A stretch of 64,000 bases of DNA from Isoperla grammatica (Eukaryota > Arthropoda > Insecta > Plecoptera > Perlodidae). How positions within the stretch are numbered: the stretch's first letter is position 1; the number at the start of each line of letters is the position of its first letter. The stretch lies in NCBI GenBank assembly GCA_945910005.1, contig OX246747.1, positions 37,675,530 through 37,739,529 on the forward strand, given 5' to 3'. Below, in pieces: positions 23,288 to 34,300 of this stretch. Made by a program: the position numbers and the translations under genes. The notes below the pieces were generated by a model that ran no database searches, had not been told where the DNA came from, and worked only from the letters and a program-made list of their open reading frames with translations.

Positions 23288-23418
23288 TCATAATAATAAT
23301 GTAGCTAAGCTATCCATACATACGTTGTATCAATATCACATGTTATTAAATCGGTGACTGTTTGCCATAGATTGTGGTGGTATCACACTATTGACTGGGG
23401 GGGGGGGGGGGGGGGGGA
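23288..23418 (+). repeat. Direct repeat ending in poly-G, copy 1
   Basis: AATAATGTAGCTAAGCTATCC, ATACGTTGTATCAATATCA and a following GTG-rich part match 23988-24105; both end in a run of about 18-20 G. Confidence 0.6.
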
Positions 23419-23449
23419 TATTGAGAAAGAAAGTCATGGCCGACTATCG

Positions 23450-23665
23450 AATGATGATGATAATGATGATGATATTTGGAGTTTAACGTCCCATATTTAT
23501 GCAACGAGGCTAATCGAGACGACGAGTGGGTGATTATGAAAATGAAAAAACGCCACACCACATCCATGCCCAAGCCAGGATTCGAACCTGGAACGCAGAG
23601 ACCGCGGTTTACTAGACCAACGCCTAATTGACCTCGGTTAACTACGCCGGCTACACTGTTAGAAA
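23450..23665 (-). mobile_element. tRNA-derived SINE with conserved central domain
   Basis: On the minus strand: a tRNA-like head with a perfect B box (AGGTTCGAATCC), then CCCACTCGTCGTCTCGATTA, GCCTCGTTGCATAAATATGG and GACGTTAAACTCC, ending in ATC repeats. The domain recurs at 1438 and 34205 and resembles known metazoan SINE core domains (from memory). Confidence 0.7.
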
Positions 23666-23761
23666 ATGAAGTTGATTTTCAAAGAATTATAATGATAATA
23701 ATTGTGTTAATATTTGAGGGAAGCTCGAAGTTGTTGTCATTGTGTATATGACTATATTTTA

Positions 23762-23985
23762 TTTTATATATTTTATTTATTTTATTGTAATTAAGGCCAG
23801 TGTAGGGCACAATGCCCTCTTTAGCCTGATGAGTGATGATTGATGAACGATAATGAGGAAGGGAGGAGGGGAAGCCTGGTACCGGCACGTAGCCTACTCC
23901 TGTCGAAAAGTACCAAGGGGACCATCGGCTTTACGTCCCATCCGAAAGGACGGTGTAACTTTGACCAGTCATATAGGTTTATGAC
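23762..23985 (-). mobile_element. Second SINE-like family, with LINE-type tail
   Basis: The minus strand carries the same core as 22590, then GCTAAAGAGGGCATTGTGCC and CTACACTGGCCTTAATTACA, then AATAAAATAAAT. The last part matches the LINE 3' end (CACTGGCCTTAAT). Confidence 0.6.
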
Positions 23986-23987
23986 TA

Positions 23988-24105
23988 TAATAATGTAGCA
24001 AATCTATCCATTCATACGTTGTGTCAACATCAAATGCTATTGACTTCGCCAGTGTTCGTCACAAATTGTGGTAACACTCTAGAAGAAGGGGGGGGGGGGG
24101 GGGGA
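23988..24105 (+). repeat. Direct repeat ending in poly-G, copy 2
   Basis: Partner of 23288-23418, about 700 bp away; SINEs lie between. Confidence 0.6.
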
Positions 24106-24376
24106 GTGACTGTTCAAATCATTGGGGTATGATTCCTTCTTGCATCGTTACATCAAAGTATCTACTAAAGCTGGGATTTCAGTCGAGGATTGCGCGGCGT
24201 GGTGCGGCGCGGATGAAGATTGCAGCCAATCAGCGTGCTCTATTTCTCAGCCGAGGAGAGCCGCGGATTTCTATCCGAGGATTGAAAATATTCAATATTC
24301 CAGCCGGCGAACTCCACGCTCGGCATGACGTCACTTTGAATGACCAATAAAAAATCGAGATTACGACAACAAACAA

Positions 24377-24526
24377 ATGACTGAAGACTTTGCCGAAAGA
24401 TTATTGTTGACTTGTTGGCTGTCGAAAAGAGAGAAATCGTGTATAATATATCCCACAAACACTATAAAAGTAATGTTTTGCGTGTTCAAGCGTGGAAGGA
24501 CGTGGCGAAAGATTGTAACAACACAG
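24377..24526 (+). pseudogene. Broken MADF-domain exon of a Harbinger-like element
   Basis: The ATG at 24377 begins MTEDFAERL; one shift of frame then gives DLLAVEKREIVYNISHKH, followed by YKSNVLRVQAWKDVAKDCNN. This is the start of a MADF (Myb/SANT-like DNA-binding) domain: hydrophobic helix, VEK.RxIVYN, then RVQAWKDVA. The segment ends at a good donor (ACAG/GTAAGC, 24526/24527). The frameshift lies in the TTATTGTTGACTTG stretch, and a CCTAGG-rich repeat follows. In autonomous Harbinger elements a MADF protein partners the transposase (family knowledge). Confidence 0.65.
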
Positions 24527-24537
24527 GTAAGCAAAAC

Positions 24538-24590
24538 GCCTAGGCCTAGGCTAGGCCTAGGCTAGGCCTAGGGCCCTAGGCCTAGGCCAC
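24538..24590. repeat. CCTAGG palindromic cluster
   Basis: CCTAGGCCTAGGCTAGGCC and close variants, self-complementary throughout; a smaller GGCCTAG cluster lies at 53330-53640. Confidence 0.85.
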
Positions 24591-24702
24591 AGATAGCGCA
24601 TCGTGCAATCTGCAAGTGAAATGGCTGGCGAGGAGAATCCGCGCCACGCCATGCCACGCCGCGCCGAGCACATCCTCGACTGAAATCGCTGCTTATGACT
24701 GC

Positions 24703-24850
24703 AATTCATAGTCGATCCCTACTCCTAGGGGTGCCCGTTGTTGCTAAGAATTTATCTCTGTTTCTAACTTACATGCGATTGTTGCCAGGTAACAGTTTCA
24801 CGCACATGTTATTTCCCAAATAGAAAACAAATGCCATTGCCACAACAACA
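24703..24850. mobile_element. CCTAGGGG-family MITE, partial
   Basis: The left half is present (ATTCATAGTCGATCCC, CCTAGGGGTGCCCGTTGTTG) but the right palindromic arm is missing. It directly follows the Harbinger-like element. Confidence 0.55.
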
Positions 24851-25338
24851 TTTTTTTTGGTTTTTGTGGTAACCTTCTGAAGATAGAGTCACAAACTGGA
24901 ACGCGGTCATAAACTGTTATGGGTAAAAAGAGAGTTAATTGAAAGTTTAATGAAAAGTTAAGGGATGTCTAGTAGCGATTTTATTATAGCATGAAGGAAT
25001 TTTAATGAACGTAATTGAGGGTAATGTGGAGGAATAAAAGAGACAAGTAGACCATTATGAGACTGAGTGCTGCATATTATGGTTTCTGACATAATTACAC
25101 GCAGCTAGTAGGGAATACATAAAGTATGTTACATTGTAATAAAATGATAAGTGCTGGTATTAAAATCACATGGTAATTAAGTTATTTAAATAAATTGTTA
25201 GCATCATAGTAACCACAAATCAAAACATCCCAATTGATGTAATTCTTATTATAGTTATAAACTTCAAACAAATTCAACAAAGATAATAGAAGCATTGGTA
25301 AATTTGTATTTATTTTCAAAGCACAACACAACCATAAA

Positions 25339-25549
25339 GTTGAGAAACTGTAAGAATGACGGCTCCCCCCTTATCCCCTCCACCGCTACCCGACCCCCCT
25401 CCAACTCCGTGACAACCTGATAGCATGAAATACGTAACTGACAAACAGTTTGTTTCAGTGGTTCAGTTTGTTGTTTCACGGAGTTGAGGGGGGTCGGGTA
25501 GCAGTGGAGGGGATAAGGAGGGGGCCGTCATTCTTACAGTTTCTCAACT
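25339..25549. mobile_element. 211-bp foldback element
   Basis: AGTTGAGAAACTGTAAGAAT at the left, exact complement at the right; the arms of about 73 bp include CCCGACCCCCCTCCAACTCC. Spacer of about 70 bp. No clear target duplication seen. Confidence 0.85.
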
Positions 25550-25762
25550 ATGTGAAAGAACACTTAATAATCTAGCCCTAAAGAATGTAATGCTCTTTCC
25601 CATAAACCCCTCTCTTTTCAACAGATATCTCCCGGTTTTCCAAAATGTTCCTTATTAATTCTGAAAGATGTGTTGTACAAAACACATTAAAAAAGTTACA
25701 ACAATTTATTTTGAAAAAAAAAACGGAAATATTGATTGGAACAAATAAACCATCAAAAGAAT

Positions 25763-25893
25763 TGATACTCGATCCCTACTCCTAGGGGCGCCCGTTGTTG
25801 TTAAGGAGTTGTTGTCTATATGGGTAACAACATGCATGAAACTGTTACCTGGCAACAACAGGCGCCCCTAGGGGTAGAGGACGACTATGAATA
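25763..25893. mobile_element. CCTAGGGG-family MITE
   Basis: Arms GATCCCTACTCCTAGGGGCG and GGCGCCCCTAGGGGTAGAGG, about 130 bp in all, with a CATGCATGAAACTG centre shared with the other copies. Confidence 0.75.
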
Positions 25894-26459
25894 CGTACCA
25901 ATTAATTCTCTAGGGCAAACTACACGTTTCGGTTTACTTTTTCGACAATTTTAAAACATTTTAAAACAAATCTTAACCTAGAGACATCGAGGGTTTGTCG
26001 ACATACAATCACACAGAGTAGCAATGCTCTCCACAAAGTGAGTCACAGCTAAATACCTCACACGGCTGACGCGAGGTGACAATTTAATAAAGACTCTGCG
26101 GAGAGTTATCTAAGTTTCCGCAGATGCCCTCGGAATCAATAACAGTCGGGACCAAGAAGAAGAAGAAGGTGAAGGTGCTGGATGAAGATAACGACTTATG
26201 GGTCTTTGACAAAGAGCTAACTATAGGTTCGCGTGCTCGCGTGTAGGTCTTATAGAGGGGGCAGAGGGGGAGGGGTAATATTAATCGTATAACGAAAAAT
26301 AGAATTGTATGGATTACCAGTGTTGAGTAGGAGTATTTCTAGAAGTTACTTTGTAAAAGTCTGCCGGGGGATTTATAGGATCTTGGAATGCTTTAATGCC
26401 GGGTTCTCATGTTCAAACGCTGGCGTGTCGCGTTAAGGGCGGTATAACCATAAACAAAA

Positions 26460-26565
26460 GAAAGTGTTCTGTAAAGCAAATAAACTGTTTGGAGGATTTG
26501 AAAGGTTTTAATTAGTGTGGAGAAAACCAGCTATTTGACGAATAAGTAGTTATTGGGACATTGTT
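26460..26565 (+). mobile_element. GGTCTTACAATCTCC MITE, degenerate
   Basis: Only the body is recognisable: TGTTTGGAGGATTTGAAAGG, then GACGAATAAGTAGTTATTGG. Confidence 0.5.
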
Positions 26566-26683
26566 TGTGTTACTGTCATTTATTCAACAACAAAATAATG
26601 ATAATCTAACAGAATTGTAAAGTTTAGAGTAGTATTTAAAAACTAATCTAGCAATGAGCTTTAAGTGAGAGGTATTTGCTCGG

Positions 26684-26949
26684 GGCAAGCAAGCAAGCAA
26701 GCAACCAAGCAAGCAACCAAGCAACCAAGCAAGCAAGCAAGCTAGCTAGGAAGCAAGCAAGCAAGCAAGCCAGCAACCAACCAACCAACCAAGCAAGCAA
26801 CCAAGCAAGCAAGCAAGCAAGCTAGCTAGCAAGCAAGCAACCAAGCAACCAAACAAGCAAGCAAGCAAGCAAGCAACCAAGCAAGCAAGCAACCAAGCCA
26901 GCAAGCAAGCAAGCAACCAAGCAAGCAAGCAAGCAACCAAGCAAGCTAC

Positions 26950-26986
<37 letters not shown>

Positions 26987-27005
26987 TACCAAGCAACCAA
27001 GCAGC
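26684..27005. repeat. CAAG tetranucleotide microsatellite
   Basis: About 320 bp of GCAA units with scattered ACCAA and GCTAGCTAG variants. Confidence 0.97.
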
Positions 27006-27200
27006 AAGGTAGGGCCTACACGGAGGCTCGCCCCGTCAAGGGGTGTGATTCGATCCCCCAGCGCCGGGGCCGAGCGGGCGACGCGGCGCCAAACAGGCGA
27101 TGACGTCGGCAGGTACACTCGGGGCGGAAAACATTGCACACCACTCTTAACTTACTCTCACAACACTCATCATGGGATCCTCTCACTTATCAGGGCACCA

Positions 27201-27341
27201 GCAGGGTGATTCTGAATGGGCGAACGATAACATCATCACCGGTTTTGGTCGTTATTGAAGACAAGGCAGTGATTGGCTCATCGCCTTTTTGTAACGACTC
27301 AAACCGGTGATAAACTTATCGCCACCCATTCATAATCTGGG
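27201..27341. mobile_element. Palindromic MITE (GTGATTCTG-ATGGGCGA)
   Basis: CAGGGTGATTCTGAATGGGC at the left; the arms pair CATCACCGGTTT with AAACCGGTGAT around GCAGTGATTGGCTCATCGCC. Confidence 0.7.
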
Positions 27342-28265
27342 CTCAAAATACAATAAATAACGTAGTTTGATTCGCACAGTTTTAATTATATTTTAATCGG
27401 GATATTCACCACGGAAAGCATTGTAATTCACATGCCAATAAACAGTAAACAAATAATGAATACCGAAAAGAAAGGAAATACACGAGAAAAACTAACAGTC
27501 AATTCACGAATGAAAAATGAGTAAATTAACAGACTTTTAAAGTTATTCTTGTCGAATATCAACATTGTACCTAAAAGAAATCCAACAATCAAGATTAATT
27601 AACTTCATTGTTGCAATATTGTGCACCTTAATTAACTAGCTAGTTACTGAGTATATTATTGTTAATTTAAAGTTGATAAATAAAGATGATTACCTACTCA
27701 TTAATGTAAATAATAAACAAATAAAAAGAATAAGAAGAATAAGTATAATCTAGGAAAGATGTTAGCAGATGAAAAATAAAGATGATTAGTCAACGAAATG
27801 TGTTTGATTTTTACTGAGCAACTAATATAACAAAAACTAAAAACCCATACTTAAATTAAAATATTTCTCAAGAAAAACATTTCATTTTCACCGTGCTTTT
27901 TTTTATTAAAAATTGTGTAATAAAACTTGAGAAACGTTAAACACCACAAACCCTCATTTAAATTTTAAAATATTTCAAAGAAACTCCCCGTTCACATAGA
28001 CACGCTACAATTTTAACCAACAGGTCACGACTATATATACACTCCCCCCCCCCCCCCACGGTACATTAATCCCTTAACCCAAATACATAAATTTACCCCA
28101 ACATTCCTGTTGGCTGAAACCTTTTAGACGAGCTCGCCATCCAGCGTCAAGATGAACTGACAGATGAATTATGCATCGCGTTGGTTCTTAACACCCATTG
28201 GTTGACGTTTCACTGCTTTGCTTTTCTGTTTGTAAGCTCTTTGGATTTACTTAACTGTTGCTTAA

Positions 28266-28515
28266 AAAGTGCACAGAGAGCGTTGCGAGCGATCCGGCCA
28301 ACGGTCACTGAATATTGGATACACACAACTTTAACAACGCGAATTTCCAAGGCATTTGCAAGACTACTTGACTTCTTTGGAATCGATGGATATTTTCCAA
28401 ATAATAATTAGTGCACTGGTTTCTTGAGAGGTTATCGGTGACTTCTAGCAGGCAGAGCTCAGTGGCCGGAACGCTCGCAGAGCTGCAGTGTAGTCGCTAG
28501 CTATACGCCTCCCCA
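28266..28515. mobile_element. GGGGAGGCGTA MITE, left end missing
   Basis: Starts at AAAGTGCACAGAGAGCGTTG, lacks the left terminus, ends TACGCCTCCCCA. Confidence 0.75.
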
Positions 28516-28688
28516 TATATATGTATCCAATATGTATCCAATAAAAATGAATATCTAATGTATTAGGAAGATATGATTTAGAGTAGAAGTTGGATTAGCT
28601 ATCATAATATGTAAATTGGGTATGATTGCTGACAGCGCCATTTTTCAGTCATACATTTTCCCATGGAGATAAACATTTACATTATTTA

Positions 28689-28942
28689 TGGGAAGGCGTA
28701 CAACAAACGACTACACTGCAGCGCTGCGAGCGTTCCGGCCACTGAGCACTGCCTGCTAGAAGTCACCGAAACCCCATCGAGGAGGCAGTGCACTACTTAT
28801 TATTGTAAAATTATCCAAAGAAGTCAAATAGTTTTGCAAAGACTTAAAAATTCTTATTGTTGAAAATTGTGTGTATCCAATATTCAGTGACCGTTGGCCG
28901 GATCGCTCGCAACGCTCTCTGTGCACTTGTTACGCCTCCCCA
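28689..28942. mobile_element. GGGGAGGCGTA MITE
   Basis: TGGGAAGGCGTAC to TTACGCCTCCCCA with TA on each side; same orientation as 14355. Confidence 0.85.
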
Positions 28943-29331
28943 TAAAAACACACACACGGCCAACACGCCTAAAACCCAACAGCCACATTACGGCAGCCAT
29001 CAACACCGCCCTCGTAAGTGAAACCACGTGGGAATTCCACACAGCCTTCTCTCCTCTATCCACAGTGGATTCGCGTCACAGCCGCCCTTAATTGTCGAGT
29101 TTCACGTGTCTGTCTGTTTTACGTCGAGAGCCGGCGACGTTAATCAAGGCGGCCGTGAGCATTCACCGTGGAACGCGCGTGCATAATATAGAGGTGGCGC
29201 TGGAAATAGAACGGACGGAACGAGACGCAGTTACGCTGACGTCTCGGTAACAGTCAACGAGTGTGAGCCACACGCAGTGAGAACGGATAAGTTACATGTG
29301 GTTCTAGACCCACATATCAACACTCCACATA

Positions 29332-29596
29332 TGGGGAGGCGTAACAAGTGCACAGAGAGCGTTGCGAGCGATCCGGCCAACACTCACTGAATATTGGATA
29401 CACACAACTTTCAACAATAAGAATTTCCAAATCATTAATAAATTATTTGACTTCTTTGGAATCTATGTATATTTTTCCAATCATAATAAGTGCACTGCCT
29501 TCTAGAGAGGTTTTCGGTGACTTCTAGCAGGCAGTGAGCTCAGTGGCCGGAACGCTCGCAGCGCTGCAGTGTAGTCGTTTGTTGTACGCCTCCCCG
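29332..29596. mobile_element. GGGGAGGCGTA MITE
   Basis: TGGGGAGGCGTAAC to TACGCCTCCCCG with TA on each side; opposite orientation to 28689. Confidence 0.85.
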
Positions 29597-30002
29597 TACC
29601 TATATACACAATCATTTCTAGCAAAATGCTACCGCAGAGATCTTCAATTCAGTCACTTCTTAAACCGTGTACAAAATTAATTTCGCTTAAAAAGCATAAT
29701 ATTGTTCTATTTTCTCTCAATTAGCTTGAACGAGAGCTTTACACGTGTTGTGGTGGTGTCTATAAAGCCGATACTACGGACAGAATAAGCCTGTTAATCG
29801 GCACTTGTTCTCGCTGGGGTGATAACGAGCACACGCTGCCTTCTAAATGGTTCACTAACGGTGTTGTATACTCGGAGGTGGACAGCGGACTCTCATTTAG
29901 AAGGCAGTGCACTCTCGCGACAAACAATGAGCTCATATCCCACCCAGAGCCTCGCCGTACGTACCAATAGACATTTTCAAATTTATCTAGGACCCTTATG
30001 CC

Positions 30003-30502
30003 GACATTACACGACTCAATAGGGTACGCACATCTGACGTAACAGCCGAACTACAACAATGGAATAAATGAATTGAACTGGTGGACAAACAACAAGCCGT
30101 CAAAGTAATATCTTTGCAAATAATGAGGAGAAACAATTAGTTGTAACGATAGTATCTGCTCGCCAGTTAAAATTTATGTTAAGTAATGGACAGCAACTAT
30201 CTGAAAGTGTGTAAACGTTCTGAACGTTTGTTTTTTCCAACTTCAGAACTTCATATTTTTTTTGACAGCTTGCTTGTCCATCGGTTCAATTAATTTGTTT
30301 CATTGTTGTGTTTTGGTGTTGTGCGTACCCTATACTTTCGTCAAACTTATTGAATTCAAAAACAAAAGCGAATCAAAAACAATTTGTAAAAAACTGCAAC
30401 AATATAGCTCCTATTAATTGATGCGTCTTTGTCCTTGAATTCAATAAGTTTGTCCTTGAAATCAATAAGTTTGACGAAAGTATTGAACCGTGTAATGTGG
30501 GT
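30003..30502. mobile_element. CAAACTTATTGAATTCAAGG MITE, split by the 30022 element
   Basis: Left terminus GCCGACATTACACGACTCAA, right terminus GTATTGAACCGTGTAATGTG. Removing 30022-30330 restores a copy matching 42405-42564. Confidence 0.75.
30022..30330. mobile_element. Foldback MITE, nested copy
   Basis: Termini GGGTACGCAC...GTGCGTACCC flanked by TA (30020-30021) and TATA (30331-30334). It is inserted into another MITE whose halves lie at 30003-30021 and 30333-30502. Confidence 0.8.
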
Positions 30503-31280
30503 ATTAGATAGAGTTAATTGCGGCCCTCTACTTGAATAACGTGGATATTTTTACCGCTTCTTGTCCGTATAAATTTTATAATGCCATTCAATATCAACAT
30601 TTTCGAATGCTCTGGGGCTAGATATTATTATCAAAATCTGTACACATATCTTCAACAAAAAATGTATACAATTTATTTTGTTAGGCTAAAAAAATGAGAC
30701 CATTTCAAATACACAAACTGTCTGAATTGATCGAAACGCAATGTACACTTCTCTGAGAATATCCGTAGATCTTGATTACAAAATGTTGATAATAAAATGT
30801 CACTTTAAAGAAACGAACAAACAACTTTAAATTCTAACGCGCCTTCTCAAGTAATTCGCGTCGAACAATCTTAATTAACATTTCCCTAATTAACACCTAG
30901 AGCGATGCTTTAAATAAGTTGATTTCTCTCTCTCTCTATACATTGGAAGCTGCAGGAATGAATGGATTTGTAACATTATGAATTACGATCTCCGAATCGC
31001 TTCGCAAATTACCCCTCCTCGTAGCACCACGTCTAATTACCACCCGAAGTCACCCCGGAGAAAGAGAAAGCTGCTGGAAAATGAGAAAACTAAAGCGTTT
31101 ATTTCCCTCGAGTTTTCTCTCACATTTTCCTACTACGGTAAGAATGTCAAGAGAGAGACAGAAAGATAGAGAGAGAGTTAACTAGATTTTATCAATCCAG
31201 GTTTTAGTTGTGTATTGTTGTCTTAAGACAGGGGTTAGCAACTGCCGATATACACATGGAAAATGTATAAGCTAAAGCCT

Positions 31281-31443
31281 GTATTACACGGTCAAACTTT
31301 TTCATCCAACTCCTTGAATTTAAGAACAAAAGCGCATCAATAAATAATTCTTATTGTTGTATTTGACTACATACCGACTGTTTTTGATGCGCTTTTGTCC
31401 TTGAGTTCAAGTAGTTGGATGAAAAAGTTTGACCGTGTAATCA
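31281..31443. mobile_element. Related foldback MITE (TTACACGGTCAAAC)
   Basis: TATTACACGGTCAAACTTTT and its exact complement AAAAGTTTGACCGTGTAAT; arms of about 55 bp. Confidence 0.8.
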
Positions 31444-31445
31444 TT

Positions 31446-31606
31446 CCACGGTTCACTACTTCCGTCAAACTTATTGAATTCAAGGACAAACAAGCATCAA
31501 TTAATAGAAGCTATATTGTTGCAGTATTAACCAAACTGTCTTTGATTCGCTTTTGTTCTTGAATTCCATAAGTTTGACGAACGTATTGAGCCGTGTAATG
31601 TCGGCA
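31446..31606. mobile_element. CAAACTTATTGAATTCAAGG MITE
   Basis: Starts 3 bp after the preceding element; GTCAAACTTATTGAATTCAA at the left and ATAAGTTTGACGAACGTATT at the right. Confidence 0.75.
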
Positions 31607-31640
31607 TTTTACATGTGGCCCGCTGGTATTTTACGGTTAC

Positions 31641-31785
31641 AATTCATACTCATCCCCTACACTTAGGGGCACATATATTGTTACTATGGATTTGTTTTAT
31701 ATGTGGGAAATAACATACATGAAACTGTAACTTGGTAACAACAGGCGCCCCTAGGGGTAGAGGAGGGGACGACTATGAATTCCAG
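31641..31785. mobile_element. CCTAGGGG-family MITE
   Basis: Most complete uninterrupted copy: AATTCATACTCATCCCCTAC at the left, GACGACTATGAATTCC at the right, centre with TAACATACATGAAACTGTAA. Confidence 0.75.
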
Positions 31786-32206
31786 TCACACATGTACTCT
31801 TCTTAGATTCAGATCTGAATTTACCGAAGTTTGTTAAATCATAGATATACATGTTTGTTTACATTTTAACATGTGTGTTTTTCAATGTGTTATGCATCGC
31901 CTGGCGTATTTCATTGATATTGATGGCTATAAAAAGAAAGTACGCGAATATCTGTATACCCATTAGCCATAAAGTAGTCATTTCAGCATTGAAAATAATA
32001 ATTTCTAAATATATAATATGGCGACGTTCCGAGAATAATCCATTGTTGAAATCTCAAAAGAGAATCAGTTTTGGTACGTCTAGATAGCAGTGAGTTACGT
32101 TTCTTGGTAACAATATTTATTTCTATAGTTAAATCTTCTAAGATTCGGAAACCATGGTTTCAATAAACATTACATTCAAAACTAATATAGTGTCTTTTAC
32201 CGGCAG

Positions 32207-32350
32207 CCATGTTTTTCTGGGGCAAATCTCGGGCAGCTAAACGTTTGGCGATCGAAACCGAGCTCAAGTCTACTTTATCTAATTACGGTCAATCTTCGGT
32301 TAATGGTGTTCTAACGGGAGTTAACTCAAAATCTGTGGTATGTCATGCAG
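32207..32350 (+). CDS. Putative coding exon starting MFFWGKSRAAKRLAIETE
   Basis: An ATG at 32209 in a fair context (CAGCC before it) opens 47 codons plus one base, ending at a consensus donor CAG/GTATGT at 32351. The peptide begins MFFWGKSRAAKRLAIETE, continues LKSTLSNYGQSSVNGV and ends near SVVCHA. It contains an amphipathic Lys/Ala/Leu segment and no low complexity. The upstream TTTTACCGGCAG could be an acceptor, making this the second exon with the start codon just inside it; otherwise the ATG lies in a first exon. The last 25 or so bases, with the donor, are the founder of the satellite that follows. I do not recognise the family and found no later exon in the window. Confidence 0.45.
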
Positions 32351-33575
32351 GTATGTTCATATATGCTTAAAAAGGATGTAATTGAGATTAATTAAAAGGA
32401 ATCAACGTAAGTGAAGATACTCAGGTTCTCTTACAAATCGCTACTATGTGTGACATTACGTAATTTTCGAACACAGCCCCATGAACTTTGATGACAGCCC
32501 CTGAAACTTACGTGATTATCTCACAATCTGTGGTATGTCACGCAAGTATGTTTATATGCTTAAAGAAGATGTAATTTAGATTAATTAAAAGGAATCAACT
32601 TAAGTAAATATACTCAGGTTCTCTTACATATCGCTACTATGTGTGACATTACGTAATTTTAGAATGACAGCCCTTGAAATGTATGTAATTGTGCCAAAAT
32701 CTTTGATATGTCACGCAGGTTTGTTTATATATGCTTAAAGAAGATGTAATTGAGATTAATAAGAAGGTATCAAATTAACTGAATATACTCCGGTTCTCTT
32801 ACAAATCGCTACTATGTGTGACATTACGTAATTTACGAACGAAGCCCCTCGAATTTCGATGACAGACCCTGAAACTTACGTAATTATCCCAAAATCTGTG
32901 CTATGTCACTCAGGTTTGTTTATATATGCTTAAAGTAGATGTAATTTGGAGTAATTAGTAGAAATCAACTTAAGAGCGAAGGATACCTCTACGTCAAAAA
33001 CCGCAGAAAATTTTCATTTTTTAATTATATCTCAAGATTGAAACACAACATCAAAAATCTGAGACACCATAGTGCTGTGGTTTGGTAAGCCCTACACACT
33101 GAATGATAAATGTATTTAACGTTATCATCAGTATGACTGTGATAACGATTTCCTTAGTAATTTGAGGAAATCGTTATCACAGTCATACTGATGATAACGT
33201 TAAATACATTTATCATTCAGTGTGAAGGGATTACCAAACCACAGCGCTATGGTGTCTCAGATTTTTGATGTTGTATTTCAATCTTGAGATATAGTTGAAA
33301 AATGAAAATTGTCTGCGGTTTTTGACGTAGAGGTATCCTTCGCTCTTAAGTAAATATACTCAGGTTCTCTTACAAATCGCTACTTTGTGTGACATTAAGC
33401 AATTTTCCAACAGAGCCCCTGAAACTTACGTAATTATCTCAAAATCTGTGGTATGTCACGCAGGTATGTTTATATGTCCTAAAAGTTGATGTAATTGATA
33501 TTAATTAGAAGGAATCAACTTAAGTAAATATACTCAGGTTCTCTTACAAATCGCTACTATGTGTGATTGGCGTAA
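32326..33575 (+). repeat. Satellite of about 185 bp containing a repeated splice-donor motif
   Basis: Five units, starting near 32326, 32519, 32696, 32890 and 33440 (spacings 193, 177, 194 and, after removing the foldback, about 174). Each carries CAAAATCTGTGGTATGTCA followed by (C)GCAGGTATGTT or a variant, then TACTCAGGTTCTCTTACAAA. The first unit overlaps the end of the exon at 32207. Confidence 0.85.
32974..33345. mobile_element. 372-bp foldback element flanked by TTAA
   Basis: Arms of about 170 bp, nearly perfect: GAGCGAAGGATACCTCTACG at the left is inverted at the right, meeting at GAAATCGTTATCACAGTCAT and its complement. TTAA lies at 32970-32973 and 33346-33349. It splits a satellite array. 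Confidence 0.9.
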
Positions 33576-34204
33576 TCTGTGATTTGCAGCAATAAGTAGG
33601 CTAGTTCGCAATGTTAAATCACACCAATTAAACGGTATTTTATCAATATCTTGTAAACACGTCAAGATATTGAAAAAGTGATTATAATTTCAAAAGTAGC
33701 ATTGAATTTGAGAACTGTCAAATATTTATAGAGTTCGATCTCCTTTACTCTTAACAAAAGTCTGTAAAGTTAAAGGAAATAACAACAAACGGAAATATCT
33801 TTTTGACATTCTTTGACAAAAAAATGTCCTTGTTTAGTAAATGACACATCCCGTTCTCTACATTTCATTCTAACGAACAACTTGTCACAACTCGTTCACC
33901 GAAAGAGACGCCTGTTACACGAGTTGAGCCGAACTCTTCCGAACCTATCGGAATGAGACACGAAGCGCGTCTTCGCTAGGGGTGGTGGGAGGGGAGAGGG
34001 GGGGGGTGATATAATTAAGCGAGGCGATGTCGCTCTCACTACCAGGGTCGCCACGGGTTAATTAAGTCGGCGCCCCGGTTAAGAACGGGGTCGGTAATTT
34101 TGCGATTCGATGTAGATTCCGTGAGTGGTGCGGGAATTGAGCGTTGCTTACTGCATAGTGAACAGTGAACGGTAAAGCTATGTACCAGCCTAACTAGTCT
34201 CAAG

Positions 34205-34300
34205 CTTGGGAAATATTATGATGATACGTTTGCAACGAGGCTAATCGAGACGATGAGTGGGTGATGAGATTCCAGGTTCGAATCCCGGTTCAGTCAGAAC
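34205..34300 (-). mobile_element. SINE fragment
   Basis: TTTGCAACGAGGCTAATCGA and ACGATGAGTGGGTGATG match the 23450 SINE; an AGGTTCGAATCCC box follows. Confidence 0.55.

Larger units (their letters stand above)
24169..24693 (+). mobile_element. PIF/Harbinger-like element (525 bp) with a MADF remnant
   Basis: Terminal inverted repeats AGC(T/A)G(G/C)GATTTCAGTCGAGG run about 40-50 bp inwards into GC-rich, CGCGGCG-type sequence. The flanks are TAA on the left (24166-24168) and TAT on the right (24694-24696), near the 3-bp TAA/TTA duplication of Harbinger elements. Inside, after a short promoter-like stretch, is a broken MADF ORF. No DDE transposase is left, so this is a deletion derivative. Confidence 0.65.

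Noticed and set aside
26746..27139. Leu/Ala/Cys-rich ORFs on the minus strand
   Set aside because: They are translations of the CAAG microsatellite.
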